Origin: Chondrus crispus
Taxonomy: Eukaryota > Rhodophyta > Florideophyceae > Gigartinales > Gigartinaceae
Assembly (NCBI RefSeq): GCF_000350225.1
Contig: NW_005179082.1
Coordinates: forward strand, 1-64,000
Length of the DNA: 64,000 bases
Direction of reading: 5' to 3'
Below, piece by piece: positions 42,592 through 53,939 of the stretch (within the stretch, counting starts at the first letter, position 1; every line of letters starts with the position of its first letter). The notes under the pieces were generated by a model. It worked only from the letters and a program-made list of their open reading frames with translations. It searched no databases and had not been told where the DNA came from. The translations under genes were made by a program, and so were the position numbers.

Positions 42592-43636
42592 TGTAGTGCA
42601 ATACGCACCTGAAAAGGGGGGTGAAAAGAAAGGAAAATATTTGAATATGAAAAGTAGTCCGAGTTGGGGGACACACGTGTGAATAATTGCACAGTTTTAA
42701 TTTTTAATTATTTTATTTTATTTAATTAATTAGTTGGCATTAATTTTGCTGACACTAGATTAGATCTAGGATCTAGAGCCGCGAGCCACTGTAGTGGCTC
42801 CGGCGGGGCGATATATACCTTAGCTTTCTGACCACCAAGTCAGTAAAGGTAACCCGAGTTGCCAGAGATGAATATCGCCTTGGTCGAAGTCCGTCTTTCC
42901 CAAGACGCTCCCTTTTACAACAGATTACGTTATCCTTTGCGCTCGGGGGTTCCCTTTCCTTTTCCTTTATTTCACCTATCCTTTTCTATTTCTATCTCTA
43001 TTTCTATTCCCTTATCTTGTGTTGGTGCCATCGGCTTTGGTTGCGACCGGACCAGTGTAGGTGTCTTTGCCATCGGGCGACAGGTGGGTGTAACGCTGCT
43101 ACTTGTTTACGACCACCGACGGAGGCTGTTGCAACGACGTTTCCCTCGAAGGCCCTGTTGTGTATACAGGACAGTGTTGGTTCCATCGGATACAGGTTGC
43201 GACCGTTCCGGTGTCGGTACTTTGCCATCGGGCAGTACGGAGGTGTAGCGCTGCTACGTGTTTGCTAGTTCCCGTCGGGCTGCGTTGCGACGCCCCCGTA
43301 GAAGACCTTATCAAGGGTATAAGGTGTAACAGGCGCTCCGCGAGCATTGGATTTACAACCCATCGGGCCCAGCTTCCTAATTACCGCCCCGAACTCGCCG
43401 AGCAGCTGCCTGTACAAGACTCTACCACCATTCGTCCCGGGGCGGGTCTCTTCCTTTTGCCCCCCCTGTCAGGGACTTGAGCTACTGTGGGCCGCAAACC
43501 CACTTAAAGGGAAAGGGAGAATCGGACACTCCGTAGGGCTGTGCCGTCGGCAACTCTTGTTGGTTGTTGTTTGTTGGTTGGGTTGTCGCTGGACCGTTGG
43601 ACCCTGGTTCCAGCCTGACAGGCACATTGCACTACA
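42592..43636 (+). repeat. 3' LTR of element A1 (1045 bp)
   Basis: It begins TGTAGTGCAAT and ends ATTGCACTACA, with a TATA box at 42812-42817 and internal GTAGCGCTGCTAC-type palindromes. It is followed at 43637 by the D gag, read on the minus strand, which shows that A1 inserted into D. The left target duplication lies outside the window. Confidence 0.92.
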
Positions 43637-44518
43637 CAGACGAGCGCTGTAACGTGTTTCTGATTTTTCCGCCTTTTGGCGCACGTCTCGAAGTTCGAGT
43701 ACTGCGCCGCTGATGGCGTCGTTTGTCGCGTAAGTGCGTAGCAAGTACTGTACCGCTTCGGGCCAGTACGAAATGCTTCTATCGATGGAGTCCATCTGCA
43801 TTGTCGCATCAAACTGCGTTCCTGCCTGGCCCAGCAGGAAGTACTTCACTGCTACCAGTGCCTGGGACTCCTTCATGGAGTTGGTCTCACATTCTTCGAC
43901 GAAACGAGATAGAAAACCCAAAACCTTAATGGGGTCACTCCCGTCGAAACGGAGTTCGGGAGCCCCCGTTTGGATTGATCTAATGTGATCCTTGACTTTA
44001 CGGGTTTCCCGCCCACTTCTGCGTTTGTGACGCCTTGGCAGCCTGTAACGGCGATAGTCCAGAGCGCCATCGAAGAGGCGATTTGTGGGTCGAAGCTCCT
44101 TCAGTCCGGGGTGCTTCTGCCCAAGCTGGTGACCGTGCCTCCCGCCTTGCGAAGTTCGTCTGCGGCGCTCACCAGCATCCTCACTTGAGGCTTCCTAGTC
44201 ATCCGACGAGTCCGACTCACAGTCGTCAAAATCGTCAGAAGACGGAGGGTATGGATTCCAATCAGGATCATAGCGATCCTTCTTGTTCTTGCGCGATTTT
44301 CGCGACTCTCGAGATATCCTCGATTGCTCGCCAATGTGGCGTTCGAAATCTTGAGCTCCTCCTCTCGGAGTCCTTTTCCTGGCAACTCGGGGTTCATCTT
44401 GTTCCTCGAGGTCGGCCTCGTCACCTCCACCGTGGAGTTTGTAGTACAATTGCGCGGAGGCGACGGCGCCACCGCTGCCGCCTCGGCGTACAGTGATCTC
44501 GGATGTTAGCGCCAGCAC
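43637..44518 (-). pseudogene. gag: Element D Gag N-terminal part, cut by A1
   Basis: This is a minus-strand gag. A highly charged Arg/Lys/Asp/Ser-rich N-terminal region (44518 down to about 44195) is followed, after frame changes, by a capsid-like domain: LRFDGSDPIKVLGFLSRF, then VKYFLLGQAGTQFD, ISYWPEAVQYLLRTYATND and LELRDVRQ. The layout is that of the A and C capsid domains. The sequence stops at the A1 LTR (43636), so the rest of D, including pol, should lie beyond the other end of A1. The only start in frame at 44518 is GTG, so the true ATG is uncertain. I found no sign of function. Confidence 0.75.
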
Positions 44519-44531
44519 AACCGTAAGGAGT

Positions 44532-45047
44532 TGTATTTACAGCTGGTGGCCGGTGCGGAGAACAGTAATACTCCACCGGCTACACGTGTGTAATCCGTAC
44601 GGTTCTAAGTAGTAATTACTAGTTAATGGCACAAATTTATTAATTGTGTACAGTAGCTGGTATACAGTAAGTAACAGCTACTGTAGCGGGACAGGTGTCC
44701 TGGCGTCCCACTTAGGGGTTAAGACCGGGAGCACCTGCCCTGTCCTAGTAAAGAGGAGGCAGACTCGCCTCCCTTCCCTTTACGGCTAAGTGCTAACACC
44801 GTTCCGGTTTTCCTTTAGCTCGGGCTTCTAACCCGTGACCGGCCGTCCGGTTATAACACCACCGTTCGGCTGCGCGTCACTGGCCACGTGAGCCTTCCCT
44901 CTGTTCGATTCCATCCGTACGGTTTTTGTCCGCGCGTGGGTAACCCAGCGCCGCGCGCTCCCTTACCTCTAGCCCCCCTCGTTTCGAGTGGTCGGGACGA
45001 AGGTAGTTATACCACATTTTAGTACTCTTGTGGAGGGTATAAATACA
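44532..45047. repeat. Third LTR family, 516 bp, between D and C gags
   Basis: The ends are TGTATTTA and TAAATACA, a perfect 8-bp inverted repeat with TG...CA. The LTR sits 13 bp from the minus-strand D gag and 97 bp from the plus-strand C gag, so it could be the 5' LTR of either, or a solo LTR between them. No second copy is in the window. A TATAAATA string at its right end and AATAAA on the minus strand (about 44637) lean weakly towards the minus orientation. No convincing primer-binding site was found on either side. Confidence 0.6.
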
Positions 45048-45143
45048 GATGTTGAGCCCGCATTGGATCGCCAGCGCGAGCAATTACTGATCGGATTGAA
45101 AGAGGTCGAAAATCACAGCGTCGATCGCCAGTGATCATCGACG

Positions 45144-47438
45144 ATGAACCGTGCGGATTCCGCCGGAGAACATACCGCCACCGAGCGAGCAAGTACCCGC
45201 AGTGGCAGAGGCGCACAGCGCCCCCGGATCGACAAGCCGAAAGCCCTGCTACTCCCGCCGTCTACCAGGGGCCAGAAGACCCCTTCCGTTTCGGACATCA
45301 CCGCCGGGCTACCGACTGGTGGCGTAAACCGCGTACAAGTACTGTACGACGCATTACTCCCGCGACTACAAACCTAGATGGAGGATTTCCTCGCTGAGGA
45401 ATTACCTGAGGTCGTCCAGGTTTGCCTCGACCGAATGGCACCAAGACTGGTGGCGGAGCAAGCGGACACCGCGCTCCGCGCCCTGCTGGACGAGAAGATC
45501 GCCCCCTCGTACGCGACGAGGTGGTGGCAGTGCTCGCCGCGGAGGAGGACGAATCTCCGACCGCATTGGCTCTAAAGGGAGCTATTTTCTCCGCTGTGGC
45601 CATCCGTTGGCCACGACATTTACCGAAACGGGAGGTGCGGCGCCGACGGTGGCGCCGTGCCATGAAACCGTTCCGGGTTCAAGCAATTATATCTCTGATC
45701 CGATCGGCGCCGTACCCGGGATTGATAGGATGGACCCTCACCCGGCGGGTAGAGAAATCCATCTCCCAACCGTTCACGGTGCTACAGGGAGGACCACAGA
45801 AAATGTCCTCCTCATACTCGCCGGTACAGGTGGCCCCCGCGGGACAGAAAACCGCCTGGGGCTCCCTGAGACAGAAAATCGGGACCCGTACCGGTTGAGC
45901 ACAAGACGTGCACCCGGCCCGCGCAGAACCGAAGCGTAATGCACCCGGTATTCCGACGCATAAGACCCCCGTCACAGGACGGATGAAGACAGCGAGGAAC
46001 GCCGCTGGCGATACCGCGATAACCGCGAGGCACGCCACGGGCGATACCGCGATGCCGGAGAGGGAGGATACCCCTCCGATGACGACCAATCCGGTTCAGA
46101 AGATTGTTGCAGGCGGGGCCACAGAGCACGCCGCGATAGAAGCCGAGACCGTCACCGGAAAGACCCGTCCGACTCGAAAGACTACAGTACTGAGTCGGGT
46201 GAGGAGCGTCGTCGCTCAAGCAGCCACTGCCGGGCTGGTCCAAGGAGCGACGAGCGACGGCCTACGGTAATCAGGCCGCTCAATGACCTGTTTACCAAGG
46301 CCTTCAACTACAAGACCTACCGCCTGGAACGACGTAGCTCGCGCTACGACTCTACTGTAGAGCGGCACATTGACCGTTACCGGAAAAACTGGACGTGCAG
46401 ATGAGGTCCCACACGTTCAGCGGTCAGGATCCGATTGGGGTATTGGGATTCCTGGCACGCCTCAAGATGGCGGGCGACCACAACGGGATCACCGAGGGAG
46501 CCGCCGTGTGGTGCTTCCAATTCTACCTCACCGGTCAGGCTCACGCCCTACTCCAGTCCCGTCTCAATGGAAATACCATGGCAGTTGACGTGGAGCGGCG
46601 CGAACTGCTCAGGACGTACCCGCAGGTTGTCAACGTTTTGTTGCGTACCTATGCGACCGATGAGGTAATTTCGGAAGCGGTTGGTGACGTGATCTCCTTC
46701 CGTCAAAGTTCGAACATGACGGAGGAAGTCTACAGTAACCACCTCTGGGACAAGGCCCTCCGATGCGGTACGGTATTCTCCGATCGGCGGTTGAATTCCC
46801 TACTCGTCGAGGGGTTACTTCCCGCCACGTGCGCGCAGGTCCGCAATTACCTTGCTACGCACTCGAATGTGGATTACCAATCCGTGGCTCGATACGCGCA
46901 AGCGATCGGGGAAACCGATCGGGCTTCCCGCCGGCAGGGGATGTCAGCCATGGCATCCCGGGAGCCGTCCGGAGCGGACAGAAGATTCGAACGTACCGCC
47001 AGGACACGGCCCGTGCTGTCGGTTGAGTCGGGATCCGACATCCCGACAGCTGGAGGATCCGTGGCAGAAAAAATCTTGGCCGTAACGGGCCACACCTCGA
47101 CACTGAGCTCGTTAAGCTCGCCGCCGACGAGTTATTACCCGTCGCCGGTAGCCTCGGCATCAGGCGCCGCGGGTCCGCCTGCCAACCCGGGCGATGTGCG
47201 CGCAGGACTGTATGGGAGGCAGGGGCAGAACCCACGGGTCCGGTTCTCCAGTGGGGGATTTCCCGGACCGCCGCCGTGTCGGTTCTGCCTCGACACTACG
47301 CACCGACAAGAGGAGTGTCCCGTCGTTGCCGATGCGGGCCTGCGGGCCAAGCTTCTGGAAGCACGAGGGGCCAACTACCAGAAGCTACGCATCCGGCAGG
47401 GCCTCCGTCCGGGATCCCCGTTCAATCGCCAGGGGTAG
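45144..47438 (+). pseudogene. gag: Element C Gag, decayed
   Basis: This is the plus-strand Gag of element C. The ATG at 45144 starts an Arg/Thr-rich head. A TAG at 45375-45377 is followed in frame by MEDFLAEELPEVV. The frame then changes near 45510 and again before 46300; the intermediate region encodes an Arg/Asp/Ser-rich linker and then YKTYRLERRSS. A 1-nt indel in the A-run near 46387 leads to the open 348-codon segment 46395-47438. That segment holds the capsid-like domain (FSGQDPIGVLGFLARL, LLRTYATDEVISEAV) and a CCHC zinc knuckle (CX2CX4HX4C, first Cys codon 47277). It ends TAG. Confidence 0.82.
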
Positions 47439-47449
47439 TCCGCTTGGCG

Positions 47450-48405
47450 AAACCAGCGTCCGACGGCTCCCGTGGGTGCGAACGTGATACAAGAGCAGCA
47501 CCACGGCCCTACAGAAGACCACGTGGTGCAAGCCTCGGAGGAAACCCGCGAAGACCTGCTGCTGACGGGGGAAGCCGTTGAGGACGCGTACAGGCGACCA
47601 CGTCTCTCCCCATGCCCAGCCTCAGAAGCTTAAGCACCCCCGACCCGGCTGCGCCAGTGGAAGCGCAGCCGGGTAACCGAACGGACGTCCAGGCCATCTG
47701 CTTCTTCAAGAAGCAGAATTACAAGATCTCCGCCACGGTTGGCCAAAAGCAGGCGCTGATGGTCGCCATCACGCCAGTGCTCGACTCAGGAGCCGGCCCA
47801 AACCTCATCCATTTGCGGTGTGTCGCCGAGTCATGGCGACCGTCGATAAAACCGGTTCGGAGCCCAGCGCTCATCGACGCGTCAAACCGCACGATGAAGG
47901 CACTAGGGGAAATCCCCCTGCTCGTCCGAATCGGTGAGTTTGTGGCGCGTGTCCCGTTCCTGGTAGTCACAAGCCTCGCCGTGGACTGTATCCTCGGTAC
48001 GACCTTCCTCGATCGCCACGTCAAGGCGATCCTCCCACCGCAACGGAAGTTCGTGTTCCACGACGCACCACCCGTGGCGTTGGTCGGAACAACCCCCTCG
48101 AGGCACGACCGCAAGATGGCCTCGAGAAGCGCCGTGCAACAACTACCGCCGTCGGATAAACTCGAACGGAAGCAGGTGGCGTTCCCCGCCAACACACCGT
48201 CACGGAAGATCGGCCTCGTCAGAGGCGTGACAATTCCCCCGATGACGCAGGCCATGGTGACGGTCGCCACGCCGGTGGGGGGGCTATTTTTTTGCAGAAC
48301 TCCCCAAAAAACGCGCACAAGAATTTGACCCTCATGGCACAGGGGGTCATGGATGTTGTCCCCGAAAACCGTTCTCGGTAATGCTCAGCAATTTTTGGGC
48401 ACCGC
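47450..48405 (+). pseudogene. pol: Element C Pol, protease region
   Basis: This is the beginning of C Pol. The clear part is 47612-48328, with a retropepsin-like domain carrying DSGAGPNLI near 47785 and the typical later segment ILGTTFLDRHVKAI. Before 47612 the frame is not continuous with a recognisable domain. A frameshift near 48280-48320 (G-run and T-run) ends this segment. The link to RT resumes in the frame of 48406. Confidence 0.8.
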
Positions 48406-50501
48406 TTGGTTCACATCCCGAAGCATACCGTGATCAGCCTGGCCCTACCATCGCCCACTCACATCCTGACCCTTGGCGAGTCGGCCGCGGAAGCGGCCGA
48501 AGGTAAGGAAGGGGGAGGGGTGTTTAATTTCAACTTCTCAACCGCAGGGAATGGCGCGGGAGAAGCTACAGACAACTGCACGGAAAAGGGCGTGGCTGAA
48601 CAAGCCACGCTGCCAAGAGCGCCCCTCGGGGCGGACGGACCGGATAAACCCGAAGACACTGCCACCCCTGAGGAGGACCCCAATTCATGGCAGGAGGACG
48701 TCCATATCGGTGCCGAGGACGAGAAAGTACGCTCGGAGGTCCTTGAAGTACTGTCCCAATTCAAGGGGATGTGGACCGGCCGGTTGGGAAACGTCAGGGA
48801 CACGAAGCATCACATTGAGCTCAAGCCCGGTTCTCGCCCGATTTACTAGGCGCCTTACCGCGCCGGCCCCACCGCACGGGAAAAGAAAAAAACGGAGATC
48901 GACCGCATGCTCCGGGCAGGGGTAATCGAACCCGCCACGGCTGAATGGGCAGGCCCCGTGGTATTCCTCCCTAAAAAGATGATACCATGCGGTTCTGTGT
49001 CGACTACAGAAAGCTCAACGCAGTCACCGTTTGGGATTCTTATCTGTTGCCGAGGATGGACGAGTGCATTGATTCCCTCGGCGACGCTACTGTCTTTACC
49101 ACGCTGGATTGTAACAGCGGGTATTGGCAAGTAGAAATCGCCGAGGAGGACCGCGACAACACGACGTTCGCGTCGCACTGCGGGCAATACCGTTTCCTCC
49201 GCATGGCGTTCGGTTTGAAGAATGCCCCGGCGACATTCCAGCAGGCCGTCGACATTATACTGTCGCGGGTAAAATGGGATACCGCACTGGTGTACCTGGA
49301 TGATGTTATCATCTACTCGAAGACCGTAACGGAACACTTCGCACACGTCCGCGAGGTTCTACGCCTGCTCCGGGATGTGGGTGTGTCGCTGAAGCTGTTA
49401 AAGTGCGCTTTCTTTGACACTTCAGTCACCTACCTGAGACACGTGATTCGACCTGGTAAGCTGGAGGTCGAGCGTCGCAACACGGTCACCATCGAGCGCG
49501 CTCGACCACTCCAGAACCAGACGGAATTGCGGTTCTTTTTAGGGATGTGCAATGTCTACCGTCGGTTCGTGAAGGGCTTCGCAAAAATAGCCGCACCGTT
49601 AAATCGGAAGACGGGAAAAAAGCAACCGTTCGAGTTTGAGGTACTCACCGATGAGGAATGCGAGGCGTTCGTGGAGCTCAAGAAACGCCTCGTGTCACCA
49701 CCGATCCTCGCGATACCCCGTCACGGAAAGAAGTATACCCTGGATAGGGACGCTTGCGCGCACCAGGTCGGCTGCGCCATGCTACAGGAGCAGCCGAACG
49801 GCGACCGCCTACCGATCGGGTACTGGAGCCGCGCCCTCACGGACGCGGAGAAGAACTATACAAACACCGAGAAGGAATGACTCGCTTTCGTCTGGAGTAT
49901 ACTCACGGTTCGACCATATTTGTATGGGAACACGTTCGACCTCCGTACGGATCATGAGGCCCTCCGGTGGGTCCTCAACCTGGCAGATAGCTCCGGCCGG
50001 CTAGCGCGCTAGCGTCTCCGCCTAACCGAGTACGACTACGACGTACAGTACCGGCCGGGTATCAAGCATCAACTCTCGGATGGTGCATCACGCCTCCGAG
50101 TTAAGGGCGCAAGTTCCGAACCGGTCGACGACGAGGTCCCGTGTCTAGCGGTACAATGGCGAGAGGAGGAGCATAAACCCCGCAAGGTACTGTACACTGG
50201 GAGACCTCCGTCGACCCGTGGGAAGCCGAGCACCCGCTCTCGGTTACATCCGAATAACGCGATGTCTCGTCCGTCACGATAGAAGAATTCCTTCGAGAAC
50301 AAGCCGAAGACCCTTCTGTAAGGCGGCTGCCGAGACCATAGGGAACTCAGACTCGCGCTACAACGTCGACCGATACGGGTTCCTCGTCCGCAAGTCCCCC
50401 TTCGACGGGACTTTGCAGCGGGTGGTACCGAAACGGTTGAGGGCAAAGATCCCGTACCTTGCCCATCACCCCCCCTGGCAGGACACCCGGGCGGTACGAA
50501 A
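48406..50501 (+). pseudogene. pol: Element C Pol, reverse transcriptase and RNase H
   Basis: The RT linker opens at 48406 and meets a TAG at 48847-48849 (CAG expected from the A and B alignment, PIxQAPYRAGP). After that stop the same frame reads through AGVIEPATAEWAGPVV, then a 1-nt loss near 48978 shifts into the 48987-49880 frame. That frame has FCVDYRKLNAVT, YLDD at 49293-49304 and the start of RNase H, with Asp-Arg-Asp-Ala where other copies have DTDA. A TGA at 49878-49880 and further stops follow. The RNase H tail ([15 protein letters not shown]) and the integrase zinc-finger start are readable only in pieces. Confidence 0.82.
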
Positions 50502-51779
50502 ATGTATTACACCCTCCGTCGGGAATATTATTGGCCTCATATGGCCAATGATGCCTTCAGTACCGTACGGAATTGTGCTCCTTGCGCGGCCACCCGGGGA
50601 ACCCCGGTGAGGCATCAGAAGGACCTGAAGCTATTCCCAGCCGCAGGACCGCTGGACTTTGTCGCCATGGACCTCTTGGGCCCGTTACCGAAAACGGCGC
50701 ACGAAAACCGGCACGTGCTCGTTATGACCGACCGGTTTACAAAGCTGACACGCAGTGTAACACTACGGACAACTACCGCATCGGTTGTGGCAAACGCCTT
50801 CTTGGTCAATTGGGTCTACGTTTACGGCGCACCACGTTACGTGCTAACCGACAACGGACCGCAACTTGCCGCCAAGTTCCTCGATGCCGTGTGCATCCTC
50901 CTGGGGGTGAGGCATTACCTGACTACCGCCTACCATCCCCAGACGAATGGGCAAACCGAACGGTTTAATCAAACGCTGGTACAGCGGCTCCGACATTACG
51001 TCGAGGAGCATCAGAGGGACTGGGACGAATTTATCGAGCCCCTGACCTTCGCGTATAACACGCAGGTCCACCGGTCAACGGAGACTACACCGTTCGACCT
51101 GGTGCTGACTCGACCACCGTCCGGTTTGGCACTGCCCGGTACTGTACCACAGGACGCCGTCTCAAATATGGAAGACCCGCGGACCCAGGTACAGTACAAA
51201 CGCGTGACGCTGCGTAAGCTCCGCCATGCCCTGGAGCGCGCGCGGACGAAACTAACAGCGGCCCAGCGGCGCTACAAGACCGACTTCGATAAAGACGTTC
51301 GCTTCCGCCCGGTGGTCGCGGTGGGGGACCTGGTTTATGTAGACCGCCCGCCACGGCTGATGTCGAGCACCGAACGAGGGGCCCTGCCTACCGACGAAAA
51401 AGGGCCCTCCGTGAAGCTCCTACCGAAAACGGAAGGCCCGTTCCGGGTGCGAGCCGCCACACCGACTACCGTAGTTGTGGACCAAGACGGGGTCTCCAAC
51501 GGCGTCAGCATCGACCGGGTAACCAGGATGCCGCGGGGACCCCACGATACGGGCACGGCTGCACCAACAACGGACCAGCCAGCGGAGACACCCGGACCGC
51601 CGGCGGAATATGTAGTCGACCATTTGGTCACCCACCGGGATACCCGAACCGGCATCCAATATAAGGTCCGCTGGTACGGTTACACCCCAACGGGCGATAC
51701 TTGGGAACCTGCAGAGGGTCTCCCCCAGGCCTTCATCTACCGCTACTGGCGTACGCAAGCGTCCGCGCCCCACCGCTAA
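50502..51779 (+). CDS. pol: Element C Pol, integrase with chromodomain
   Basis: This is an open 425-codon segment of Pol. It begins inside the integrase finger (MYYTLRREYYWPH) and keeps the normal CAPC pair. The DDE core has MDLLGPLP, LTDNGPQL and TERFNQT, then a GPFRV module near 51440, and a C-terminal chromodomain at about 51607-51750 (EYVVDHLVTH, VRWYGYTPTGDTWEP). It ends TAA at 51777-51779. The upstream His pair lies in a shifted frame, so the integrase is not complete. It is the best-preserved integrase core besides B. Confidence 0.88.
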   Translation: MYYTLRREYYWPHMANDAFSTVRNCAPCAATRGTPVRHQKDLKLFPAAGPLDFVAMDLLGPLPKTAHENRHVLVMTDRFTKLTRSVTLRTTTASVVANAFLVNWVYVYGAPRYVLTDNGPQLAAKFLDAVCILLGVRHYLTTAYHPQTNGQTERFNQTLVQRLRHYVEEHQRDWDEFIEPLTFAYNTQVHRSTETTPFDLVLTRPPSGLALPGTVPQDAVSNMEDPRTQVQYKRVTLRKLRHALERARTKLTAAQRRYKTDFDKDVRFRPVVAVGDLVYVDRPPRLMSSTERGALPTDEKGPSVKLLPKTEGPFRVRAATPTTVVVDQDGVSNGVSIDRVTRMPRGPHDTGTAAPTTDQPAETPGPPAEYVVDHLVTHRDTRTGIQYKVRWYGYTPTGDTWEPAEGLPQAFIYRYWRTQASAPHR

Positions 51780-52400
51780 CCTACCGCTGGATGGACTCGC
51801 TGCACCGAGGGGGCGATCCCGTTCCCAGTTTTAATTTAACCGCCGGGTGGGCTACGCTTTCCCTTGTCGAAGAGTGAATAAAAATCGTAGCCCACTTCTG
51901 AGACCGGTATTGTACTCCTGAGCTCAGTCCGGACCTGGGAGTACAAAGAAGAAAAAACCGCGTTTGGGATCGCTCCGGAAGTTTGGAAACCAACTCCGTT
52001 TCTGACGGGGGTTTACAGTTTCCTTTGGTCTCCAAATCATTCCCGTGCGGAGTGGGTCTCTTGGACCCCGTTGGTGCCGTCTGGGGTAGTCTGACGAACC
52101 AACCGGTAGCGAAATCGCGGCACAGGCCGCACGGCAATTTCCCGCAAGCCGTAAGCGGCGTTTCATGCGGATTCGTACCTCCGGTTCTTGGAAAATGGCC
52201 AGCCCTCCGGGCCTGGGTGAAAAAACGTTTCCGCGCGACCGGCTGGGCCTTGTCCGGCGCAGGTGGAAGCCGCCTAACGACATCGGCTGGCACTTCTGTA
52301 CGGTTTGGGTGACGCGGGTTGCTCCGCTGCCCCTGCAGACATGAATTTCCGCTCGGTCTTTTACGAGGACACAGTACCGAAAAAAGGGCTACGTTTTTCC
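51780..52400. other. 3' flank of element C
   Basis: I see no gene here. An inverted repeat GTGGGCTACG (51847-51856) and CGTAGCCCAC (51886-51895) encloses AATAAA, resembling a transcript 3' end. No match to the LTR at 44532-45047 is apparent, so the C 3' LTR is either missing or displaced by B2, whose LTR starts at 52401. Confidence 0.5.
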
Positions 52401-53057
52401 TGTAGCATAAACACCCCCAACGGAGAGGGGTGTATGCACAGCTCGACGTAGACCCCGTCCGAACGGGAAGACGGGGGTGAAGCCGGACACCAGGTAACGG
52501 CACCGGGCAGCGGGCCCGGGTAGCGTGGTAGAGCGGGAACCAGGAGGACGCCGGTACGCGCGGGCGGTTCGACGCCTCGACGCCCCGGCGCGGTACTGGG
52601 TGACGATCCAGTACCGACGGGCGGAGGCGGAGCCGCCTCGTGGGCGTACCGCGCGCGTCCTCAACCCGCGCTCGGTGCCGCTCTAAGGTAGTTAGCGAAC
52701 GCTACCTTAGAGTAAGCGGGAAGTCGGACCTTGACGGTCGGTGGGTGACAAGTCCGTGCTTGTCCTCTTCCCCCGCTGCAGGTCCGCTCCATATTTAATG
52801 TACATAATAACCTATCATAGTAGTACAGTACCGATGTACTGTAGCGGTCGGTCGACACTGTAATACTGTCAGCCATCGGGGCTGACAGTACACGTGTGTG
52901 CGCGCTCTTTGGTCCCGCGCGTACACGTGTACACGTGCGCCCCTGTACTCGGGGGTACACGTGGTAGTACTGTAGGGCGTCGAGCCCTACAGTACCGATC
53001 CGATTCTGAGTTGATCTAATCTAAAATAAAGCCCCTAAGGGGGGGGGTTATACTACA
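52401..53057 (-). repeat. 3' LTR of B2 (657 bp)
   Basis: In minus orientation it begins TGTAGTATAAC and ends TATGCTACA, like B. It is 47 bp longer than the B LTR. The hairpin cluster is kept, including TACTGTAGGGC / GCCCTACAGTA (52968-52994). The adjoining block 53062-53091 is the polypurine tract. Confidence 0.9.
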
Positions 53058-53061
53058 CGCC

Positions 53062-53091
53062 CCCCCCCTTAAGCGGGGACGTCCGCGTCCA
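53062..53091 (-). other. Polypurine tract of B2
   Basis: On the minus strand the CGCTTAAGGGGGGG block lies beside the LTR, as in B. Its partner at the pol end is 59745-59774. Confidence 0.7.
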
Positions 53092-53114
53092 CGGGTGCTT
53101 GTAGAGCGCAAGCT

Positions 53115-53939
53115 ATGTCCGACCGCGTAGTCGACACGGTCCTTCCCGTTCGTGCTGGCGACTTTGTTTTCCGGTCGTCCTTCGTGTCTCGCCCTGCCGT
53201 CATTTGCGCCCGTGCCGGGCTCTTCCTTCTCGCTTCGCCCTCTGGCTATCCTCCCTGTCCCTCGCTGCGTCTCGTTCCCCCTTCTCTCGCGTCCTTGCGT
53301 GCATCTGCGGATCGATCCGTCATCATCCTTCTGTCCCCTCCGTGGGGACACGTCTTCCCGTTTCCGCCCTTAGACCCGCGACCGTCGTTCGTCCCCTTTT
53401 TGAGCTTACCGATTCGTTCTCTCGTCCGCGTGGCTGGTTCCCTTCTTTGGGACCCTGATATGACAGGCCTTCCGCCCGTTCGAGGAGGTCCTGTTCCGGC
53501 TTTGTCACTCGCCCGCCGGGGGTCAGAGGCGCCGGCACTCCCCTCTCCTGCTATTGGTGCCGCTACCCCCGTCGAGCGGGACGGGGCATGCGAGGTTCTT
53601 CCGATGGACTCCGCCCGGCCGGTCTCTCGCGCGTGGCCGCTCGAGCGGACCTTCCAGAAGTCGCGGGGAGCCCGCGACTCTACAGTATCCGAGAAATTGG
53701 TTGCTCCTTTGTCGGCGGCTCGCTCGTCGGTGATTCCACCGGCTCCGGCGTCCAAGGGCTCGGTGCCCGTTTGTGGCACGCACGCCGACGGTGCGCTCGA
53801 AGTGTGTCAAGGAGGGCGAGCCAGGGAATCGCACGACTGGCTGTACCAGCCGACTGAGGGCTCATACGGGGCCTTCAGCAGCTGCCGGCGCCCCGGGGCG
53901 TTACCGACCGCCACTCGACTCGGCACGGCCATGAGGGAG
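53115..53939 (+). pseudogene. B2 antisense gene, N-terminal part
   Basis: This is the homologue of the B antisense gene, reading plus because B2 is reversed. The ATG at 53115 is 57 bp from the LTR (56 bp in B). The start MSDRVVDTV resembles MSNRVLDTV in B. The rest is Pro/Ser/Ala-rich and diverges more than the middle of the protein. The frame is open until a family-A solo LTR interrupts it after 53939. The product is unknown. Confidence 0.75.

Larger units (their letters stand above)
1..43636 (+). mobile_element. Ty3/gypsy chromodomain element A1, 5'-truncated by window, split by A'
   Basis: This is the outermost plus-strand LTR retrotransposon. Its gag is open at base 1, its pol runs to 5168, and it resumes at 35559 in the same integrase after the nested element A'. 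It ends with a noncoding segment, a sulfotransferase-like pseudogene, a minus-strand antisense gene, a polypurine tract and a 3' LTR (42592-43636). Its 5' LTR lies before the window. Its own coding content is about 13 kb once the 30.4-kb insertion is subtracted. It sits inside the minus-strand gag of element D, whose reading frame starts directly at 43637. The pol is broken by a 1-nt deletion, a nonsense change, the insertion and later lesions, so this copy is not autonomous. The order protease-RT-RNase H-integrase-chromodomain is that of chromoviruses. Confidence 0.9.

Noticed and set aside
51780..52400. A 3' LTR for element C matching 44532-45047
   Set aside because: I could not align any stretch or the TGTATTTA...TAAATACA ends here.
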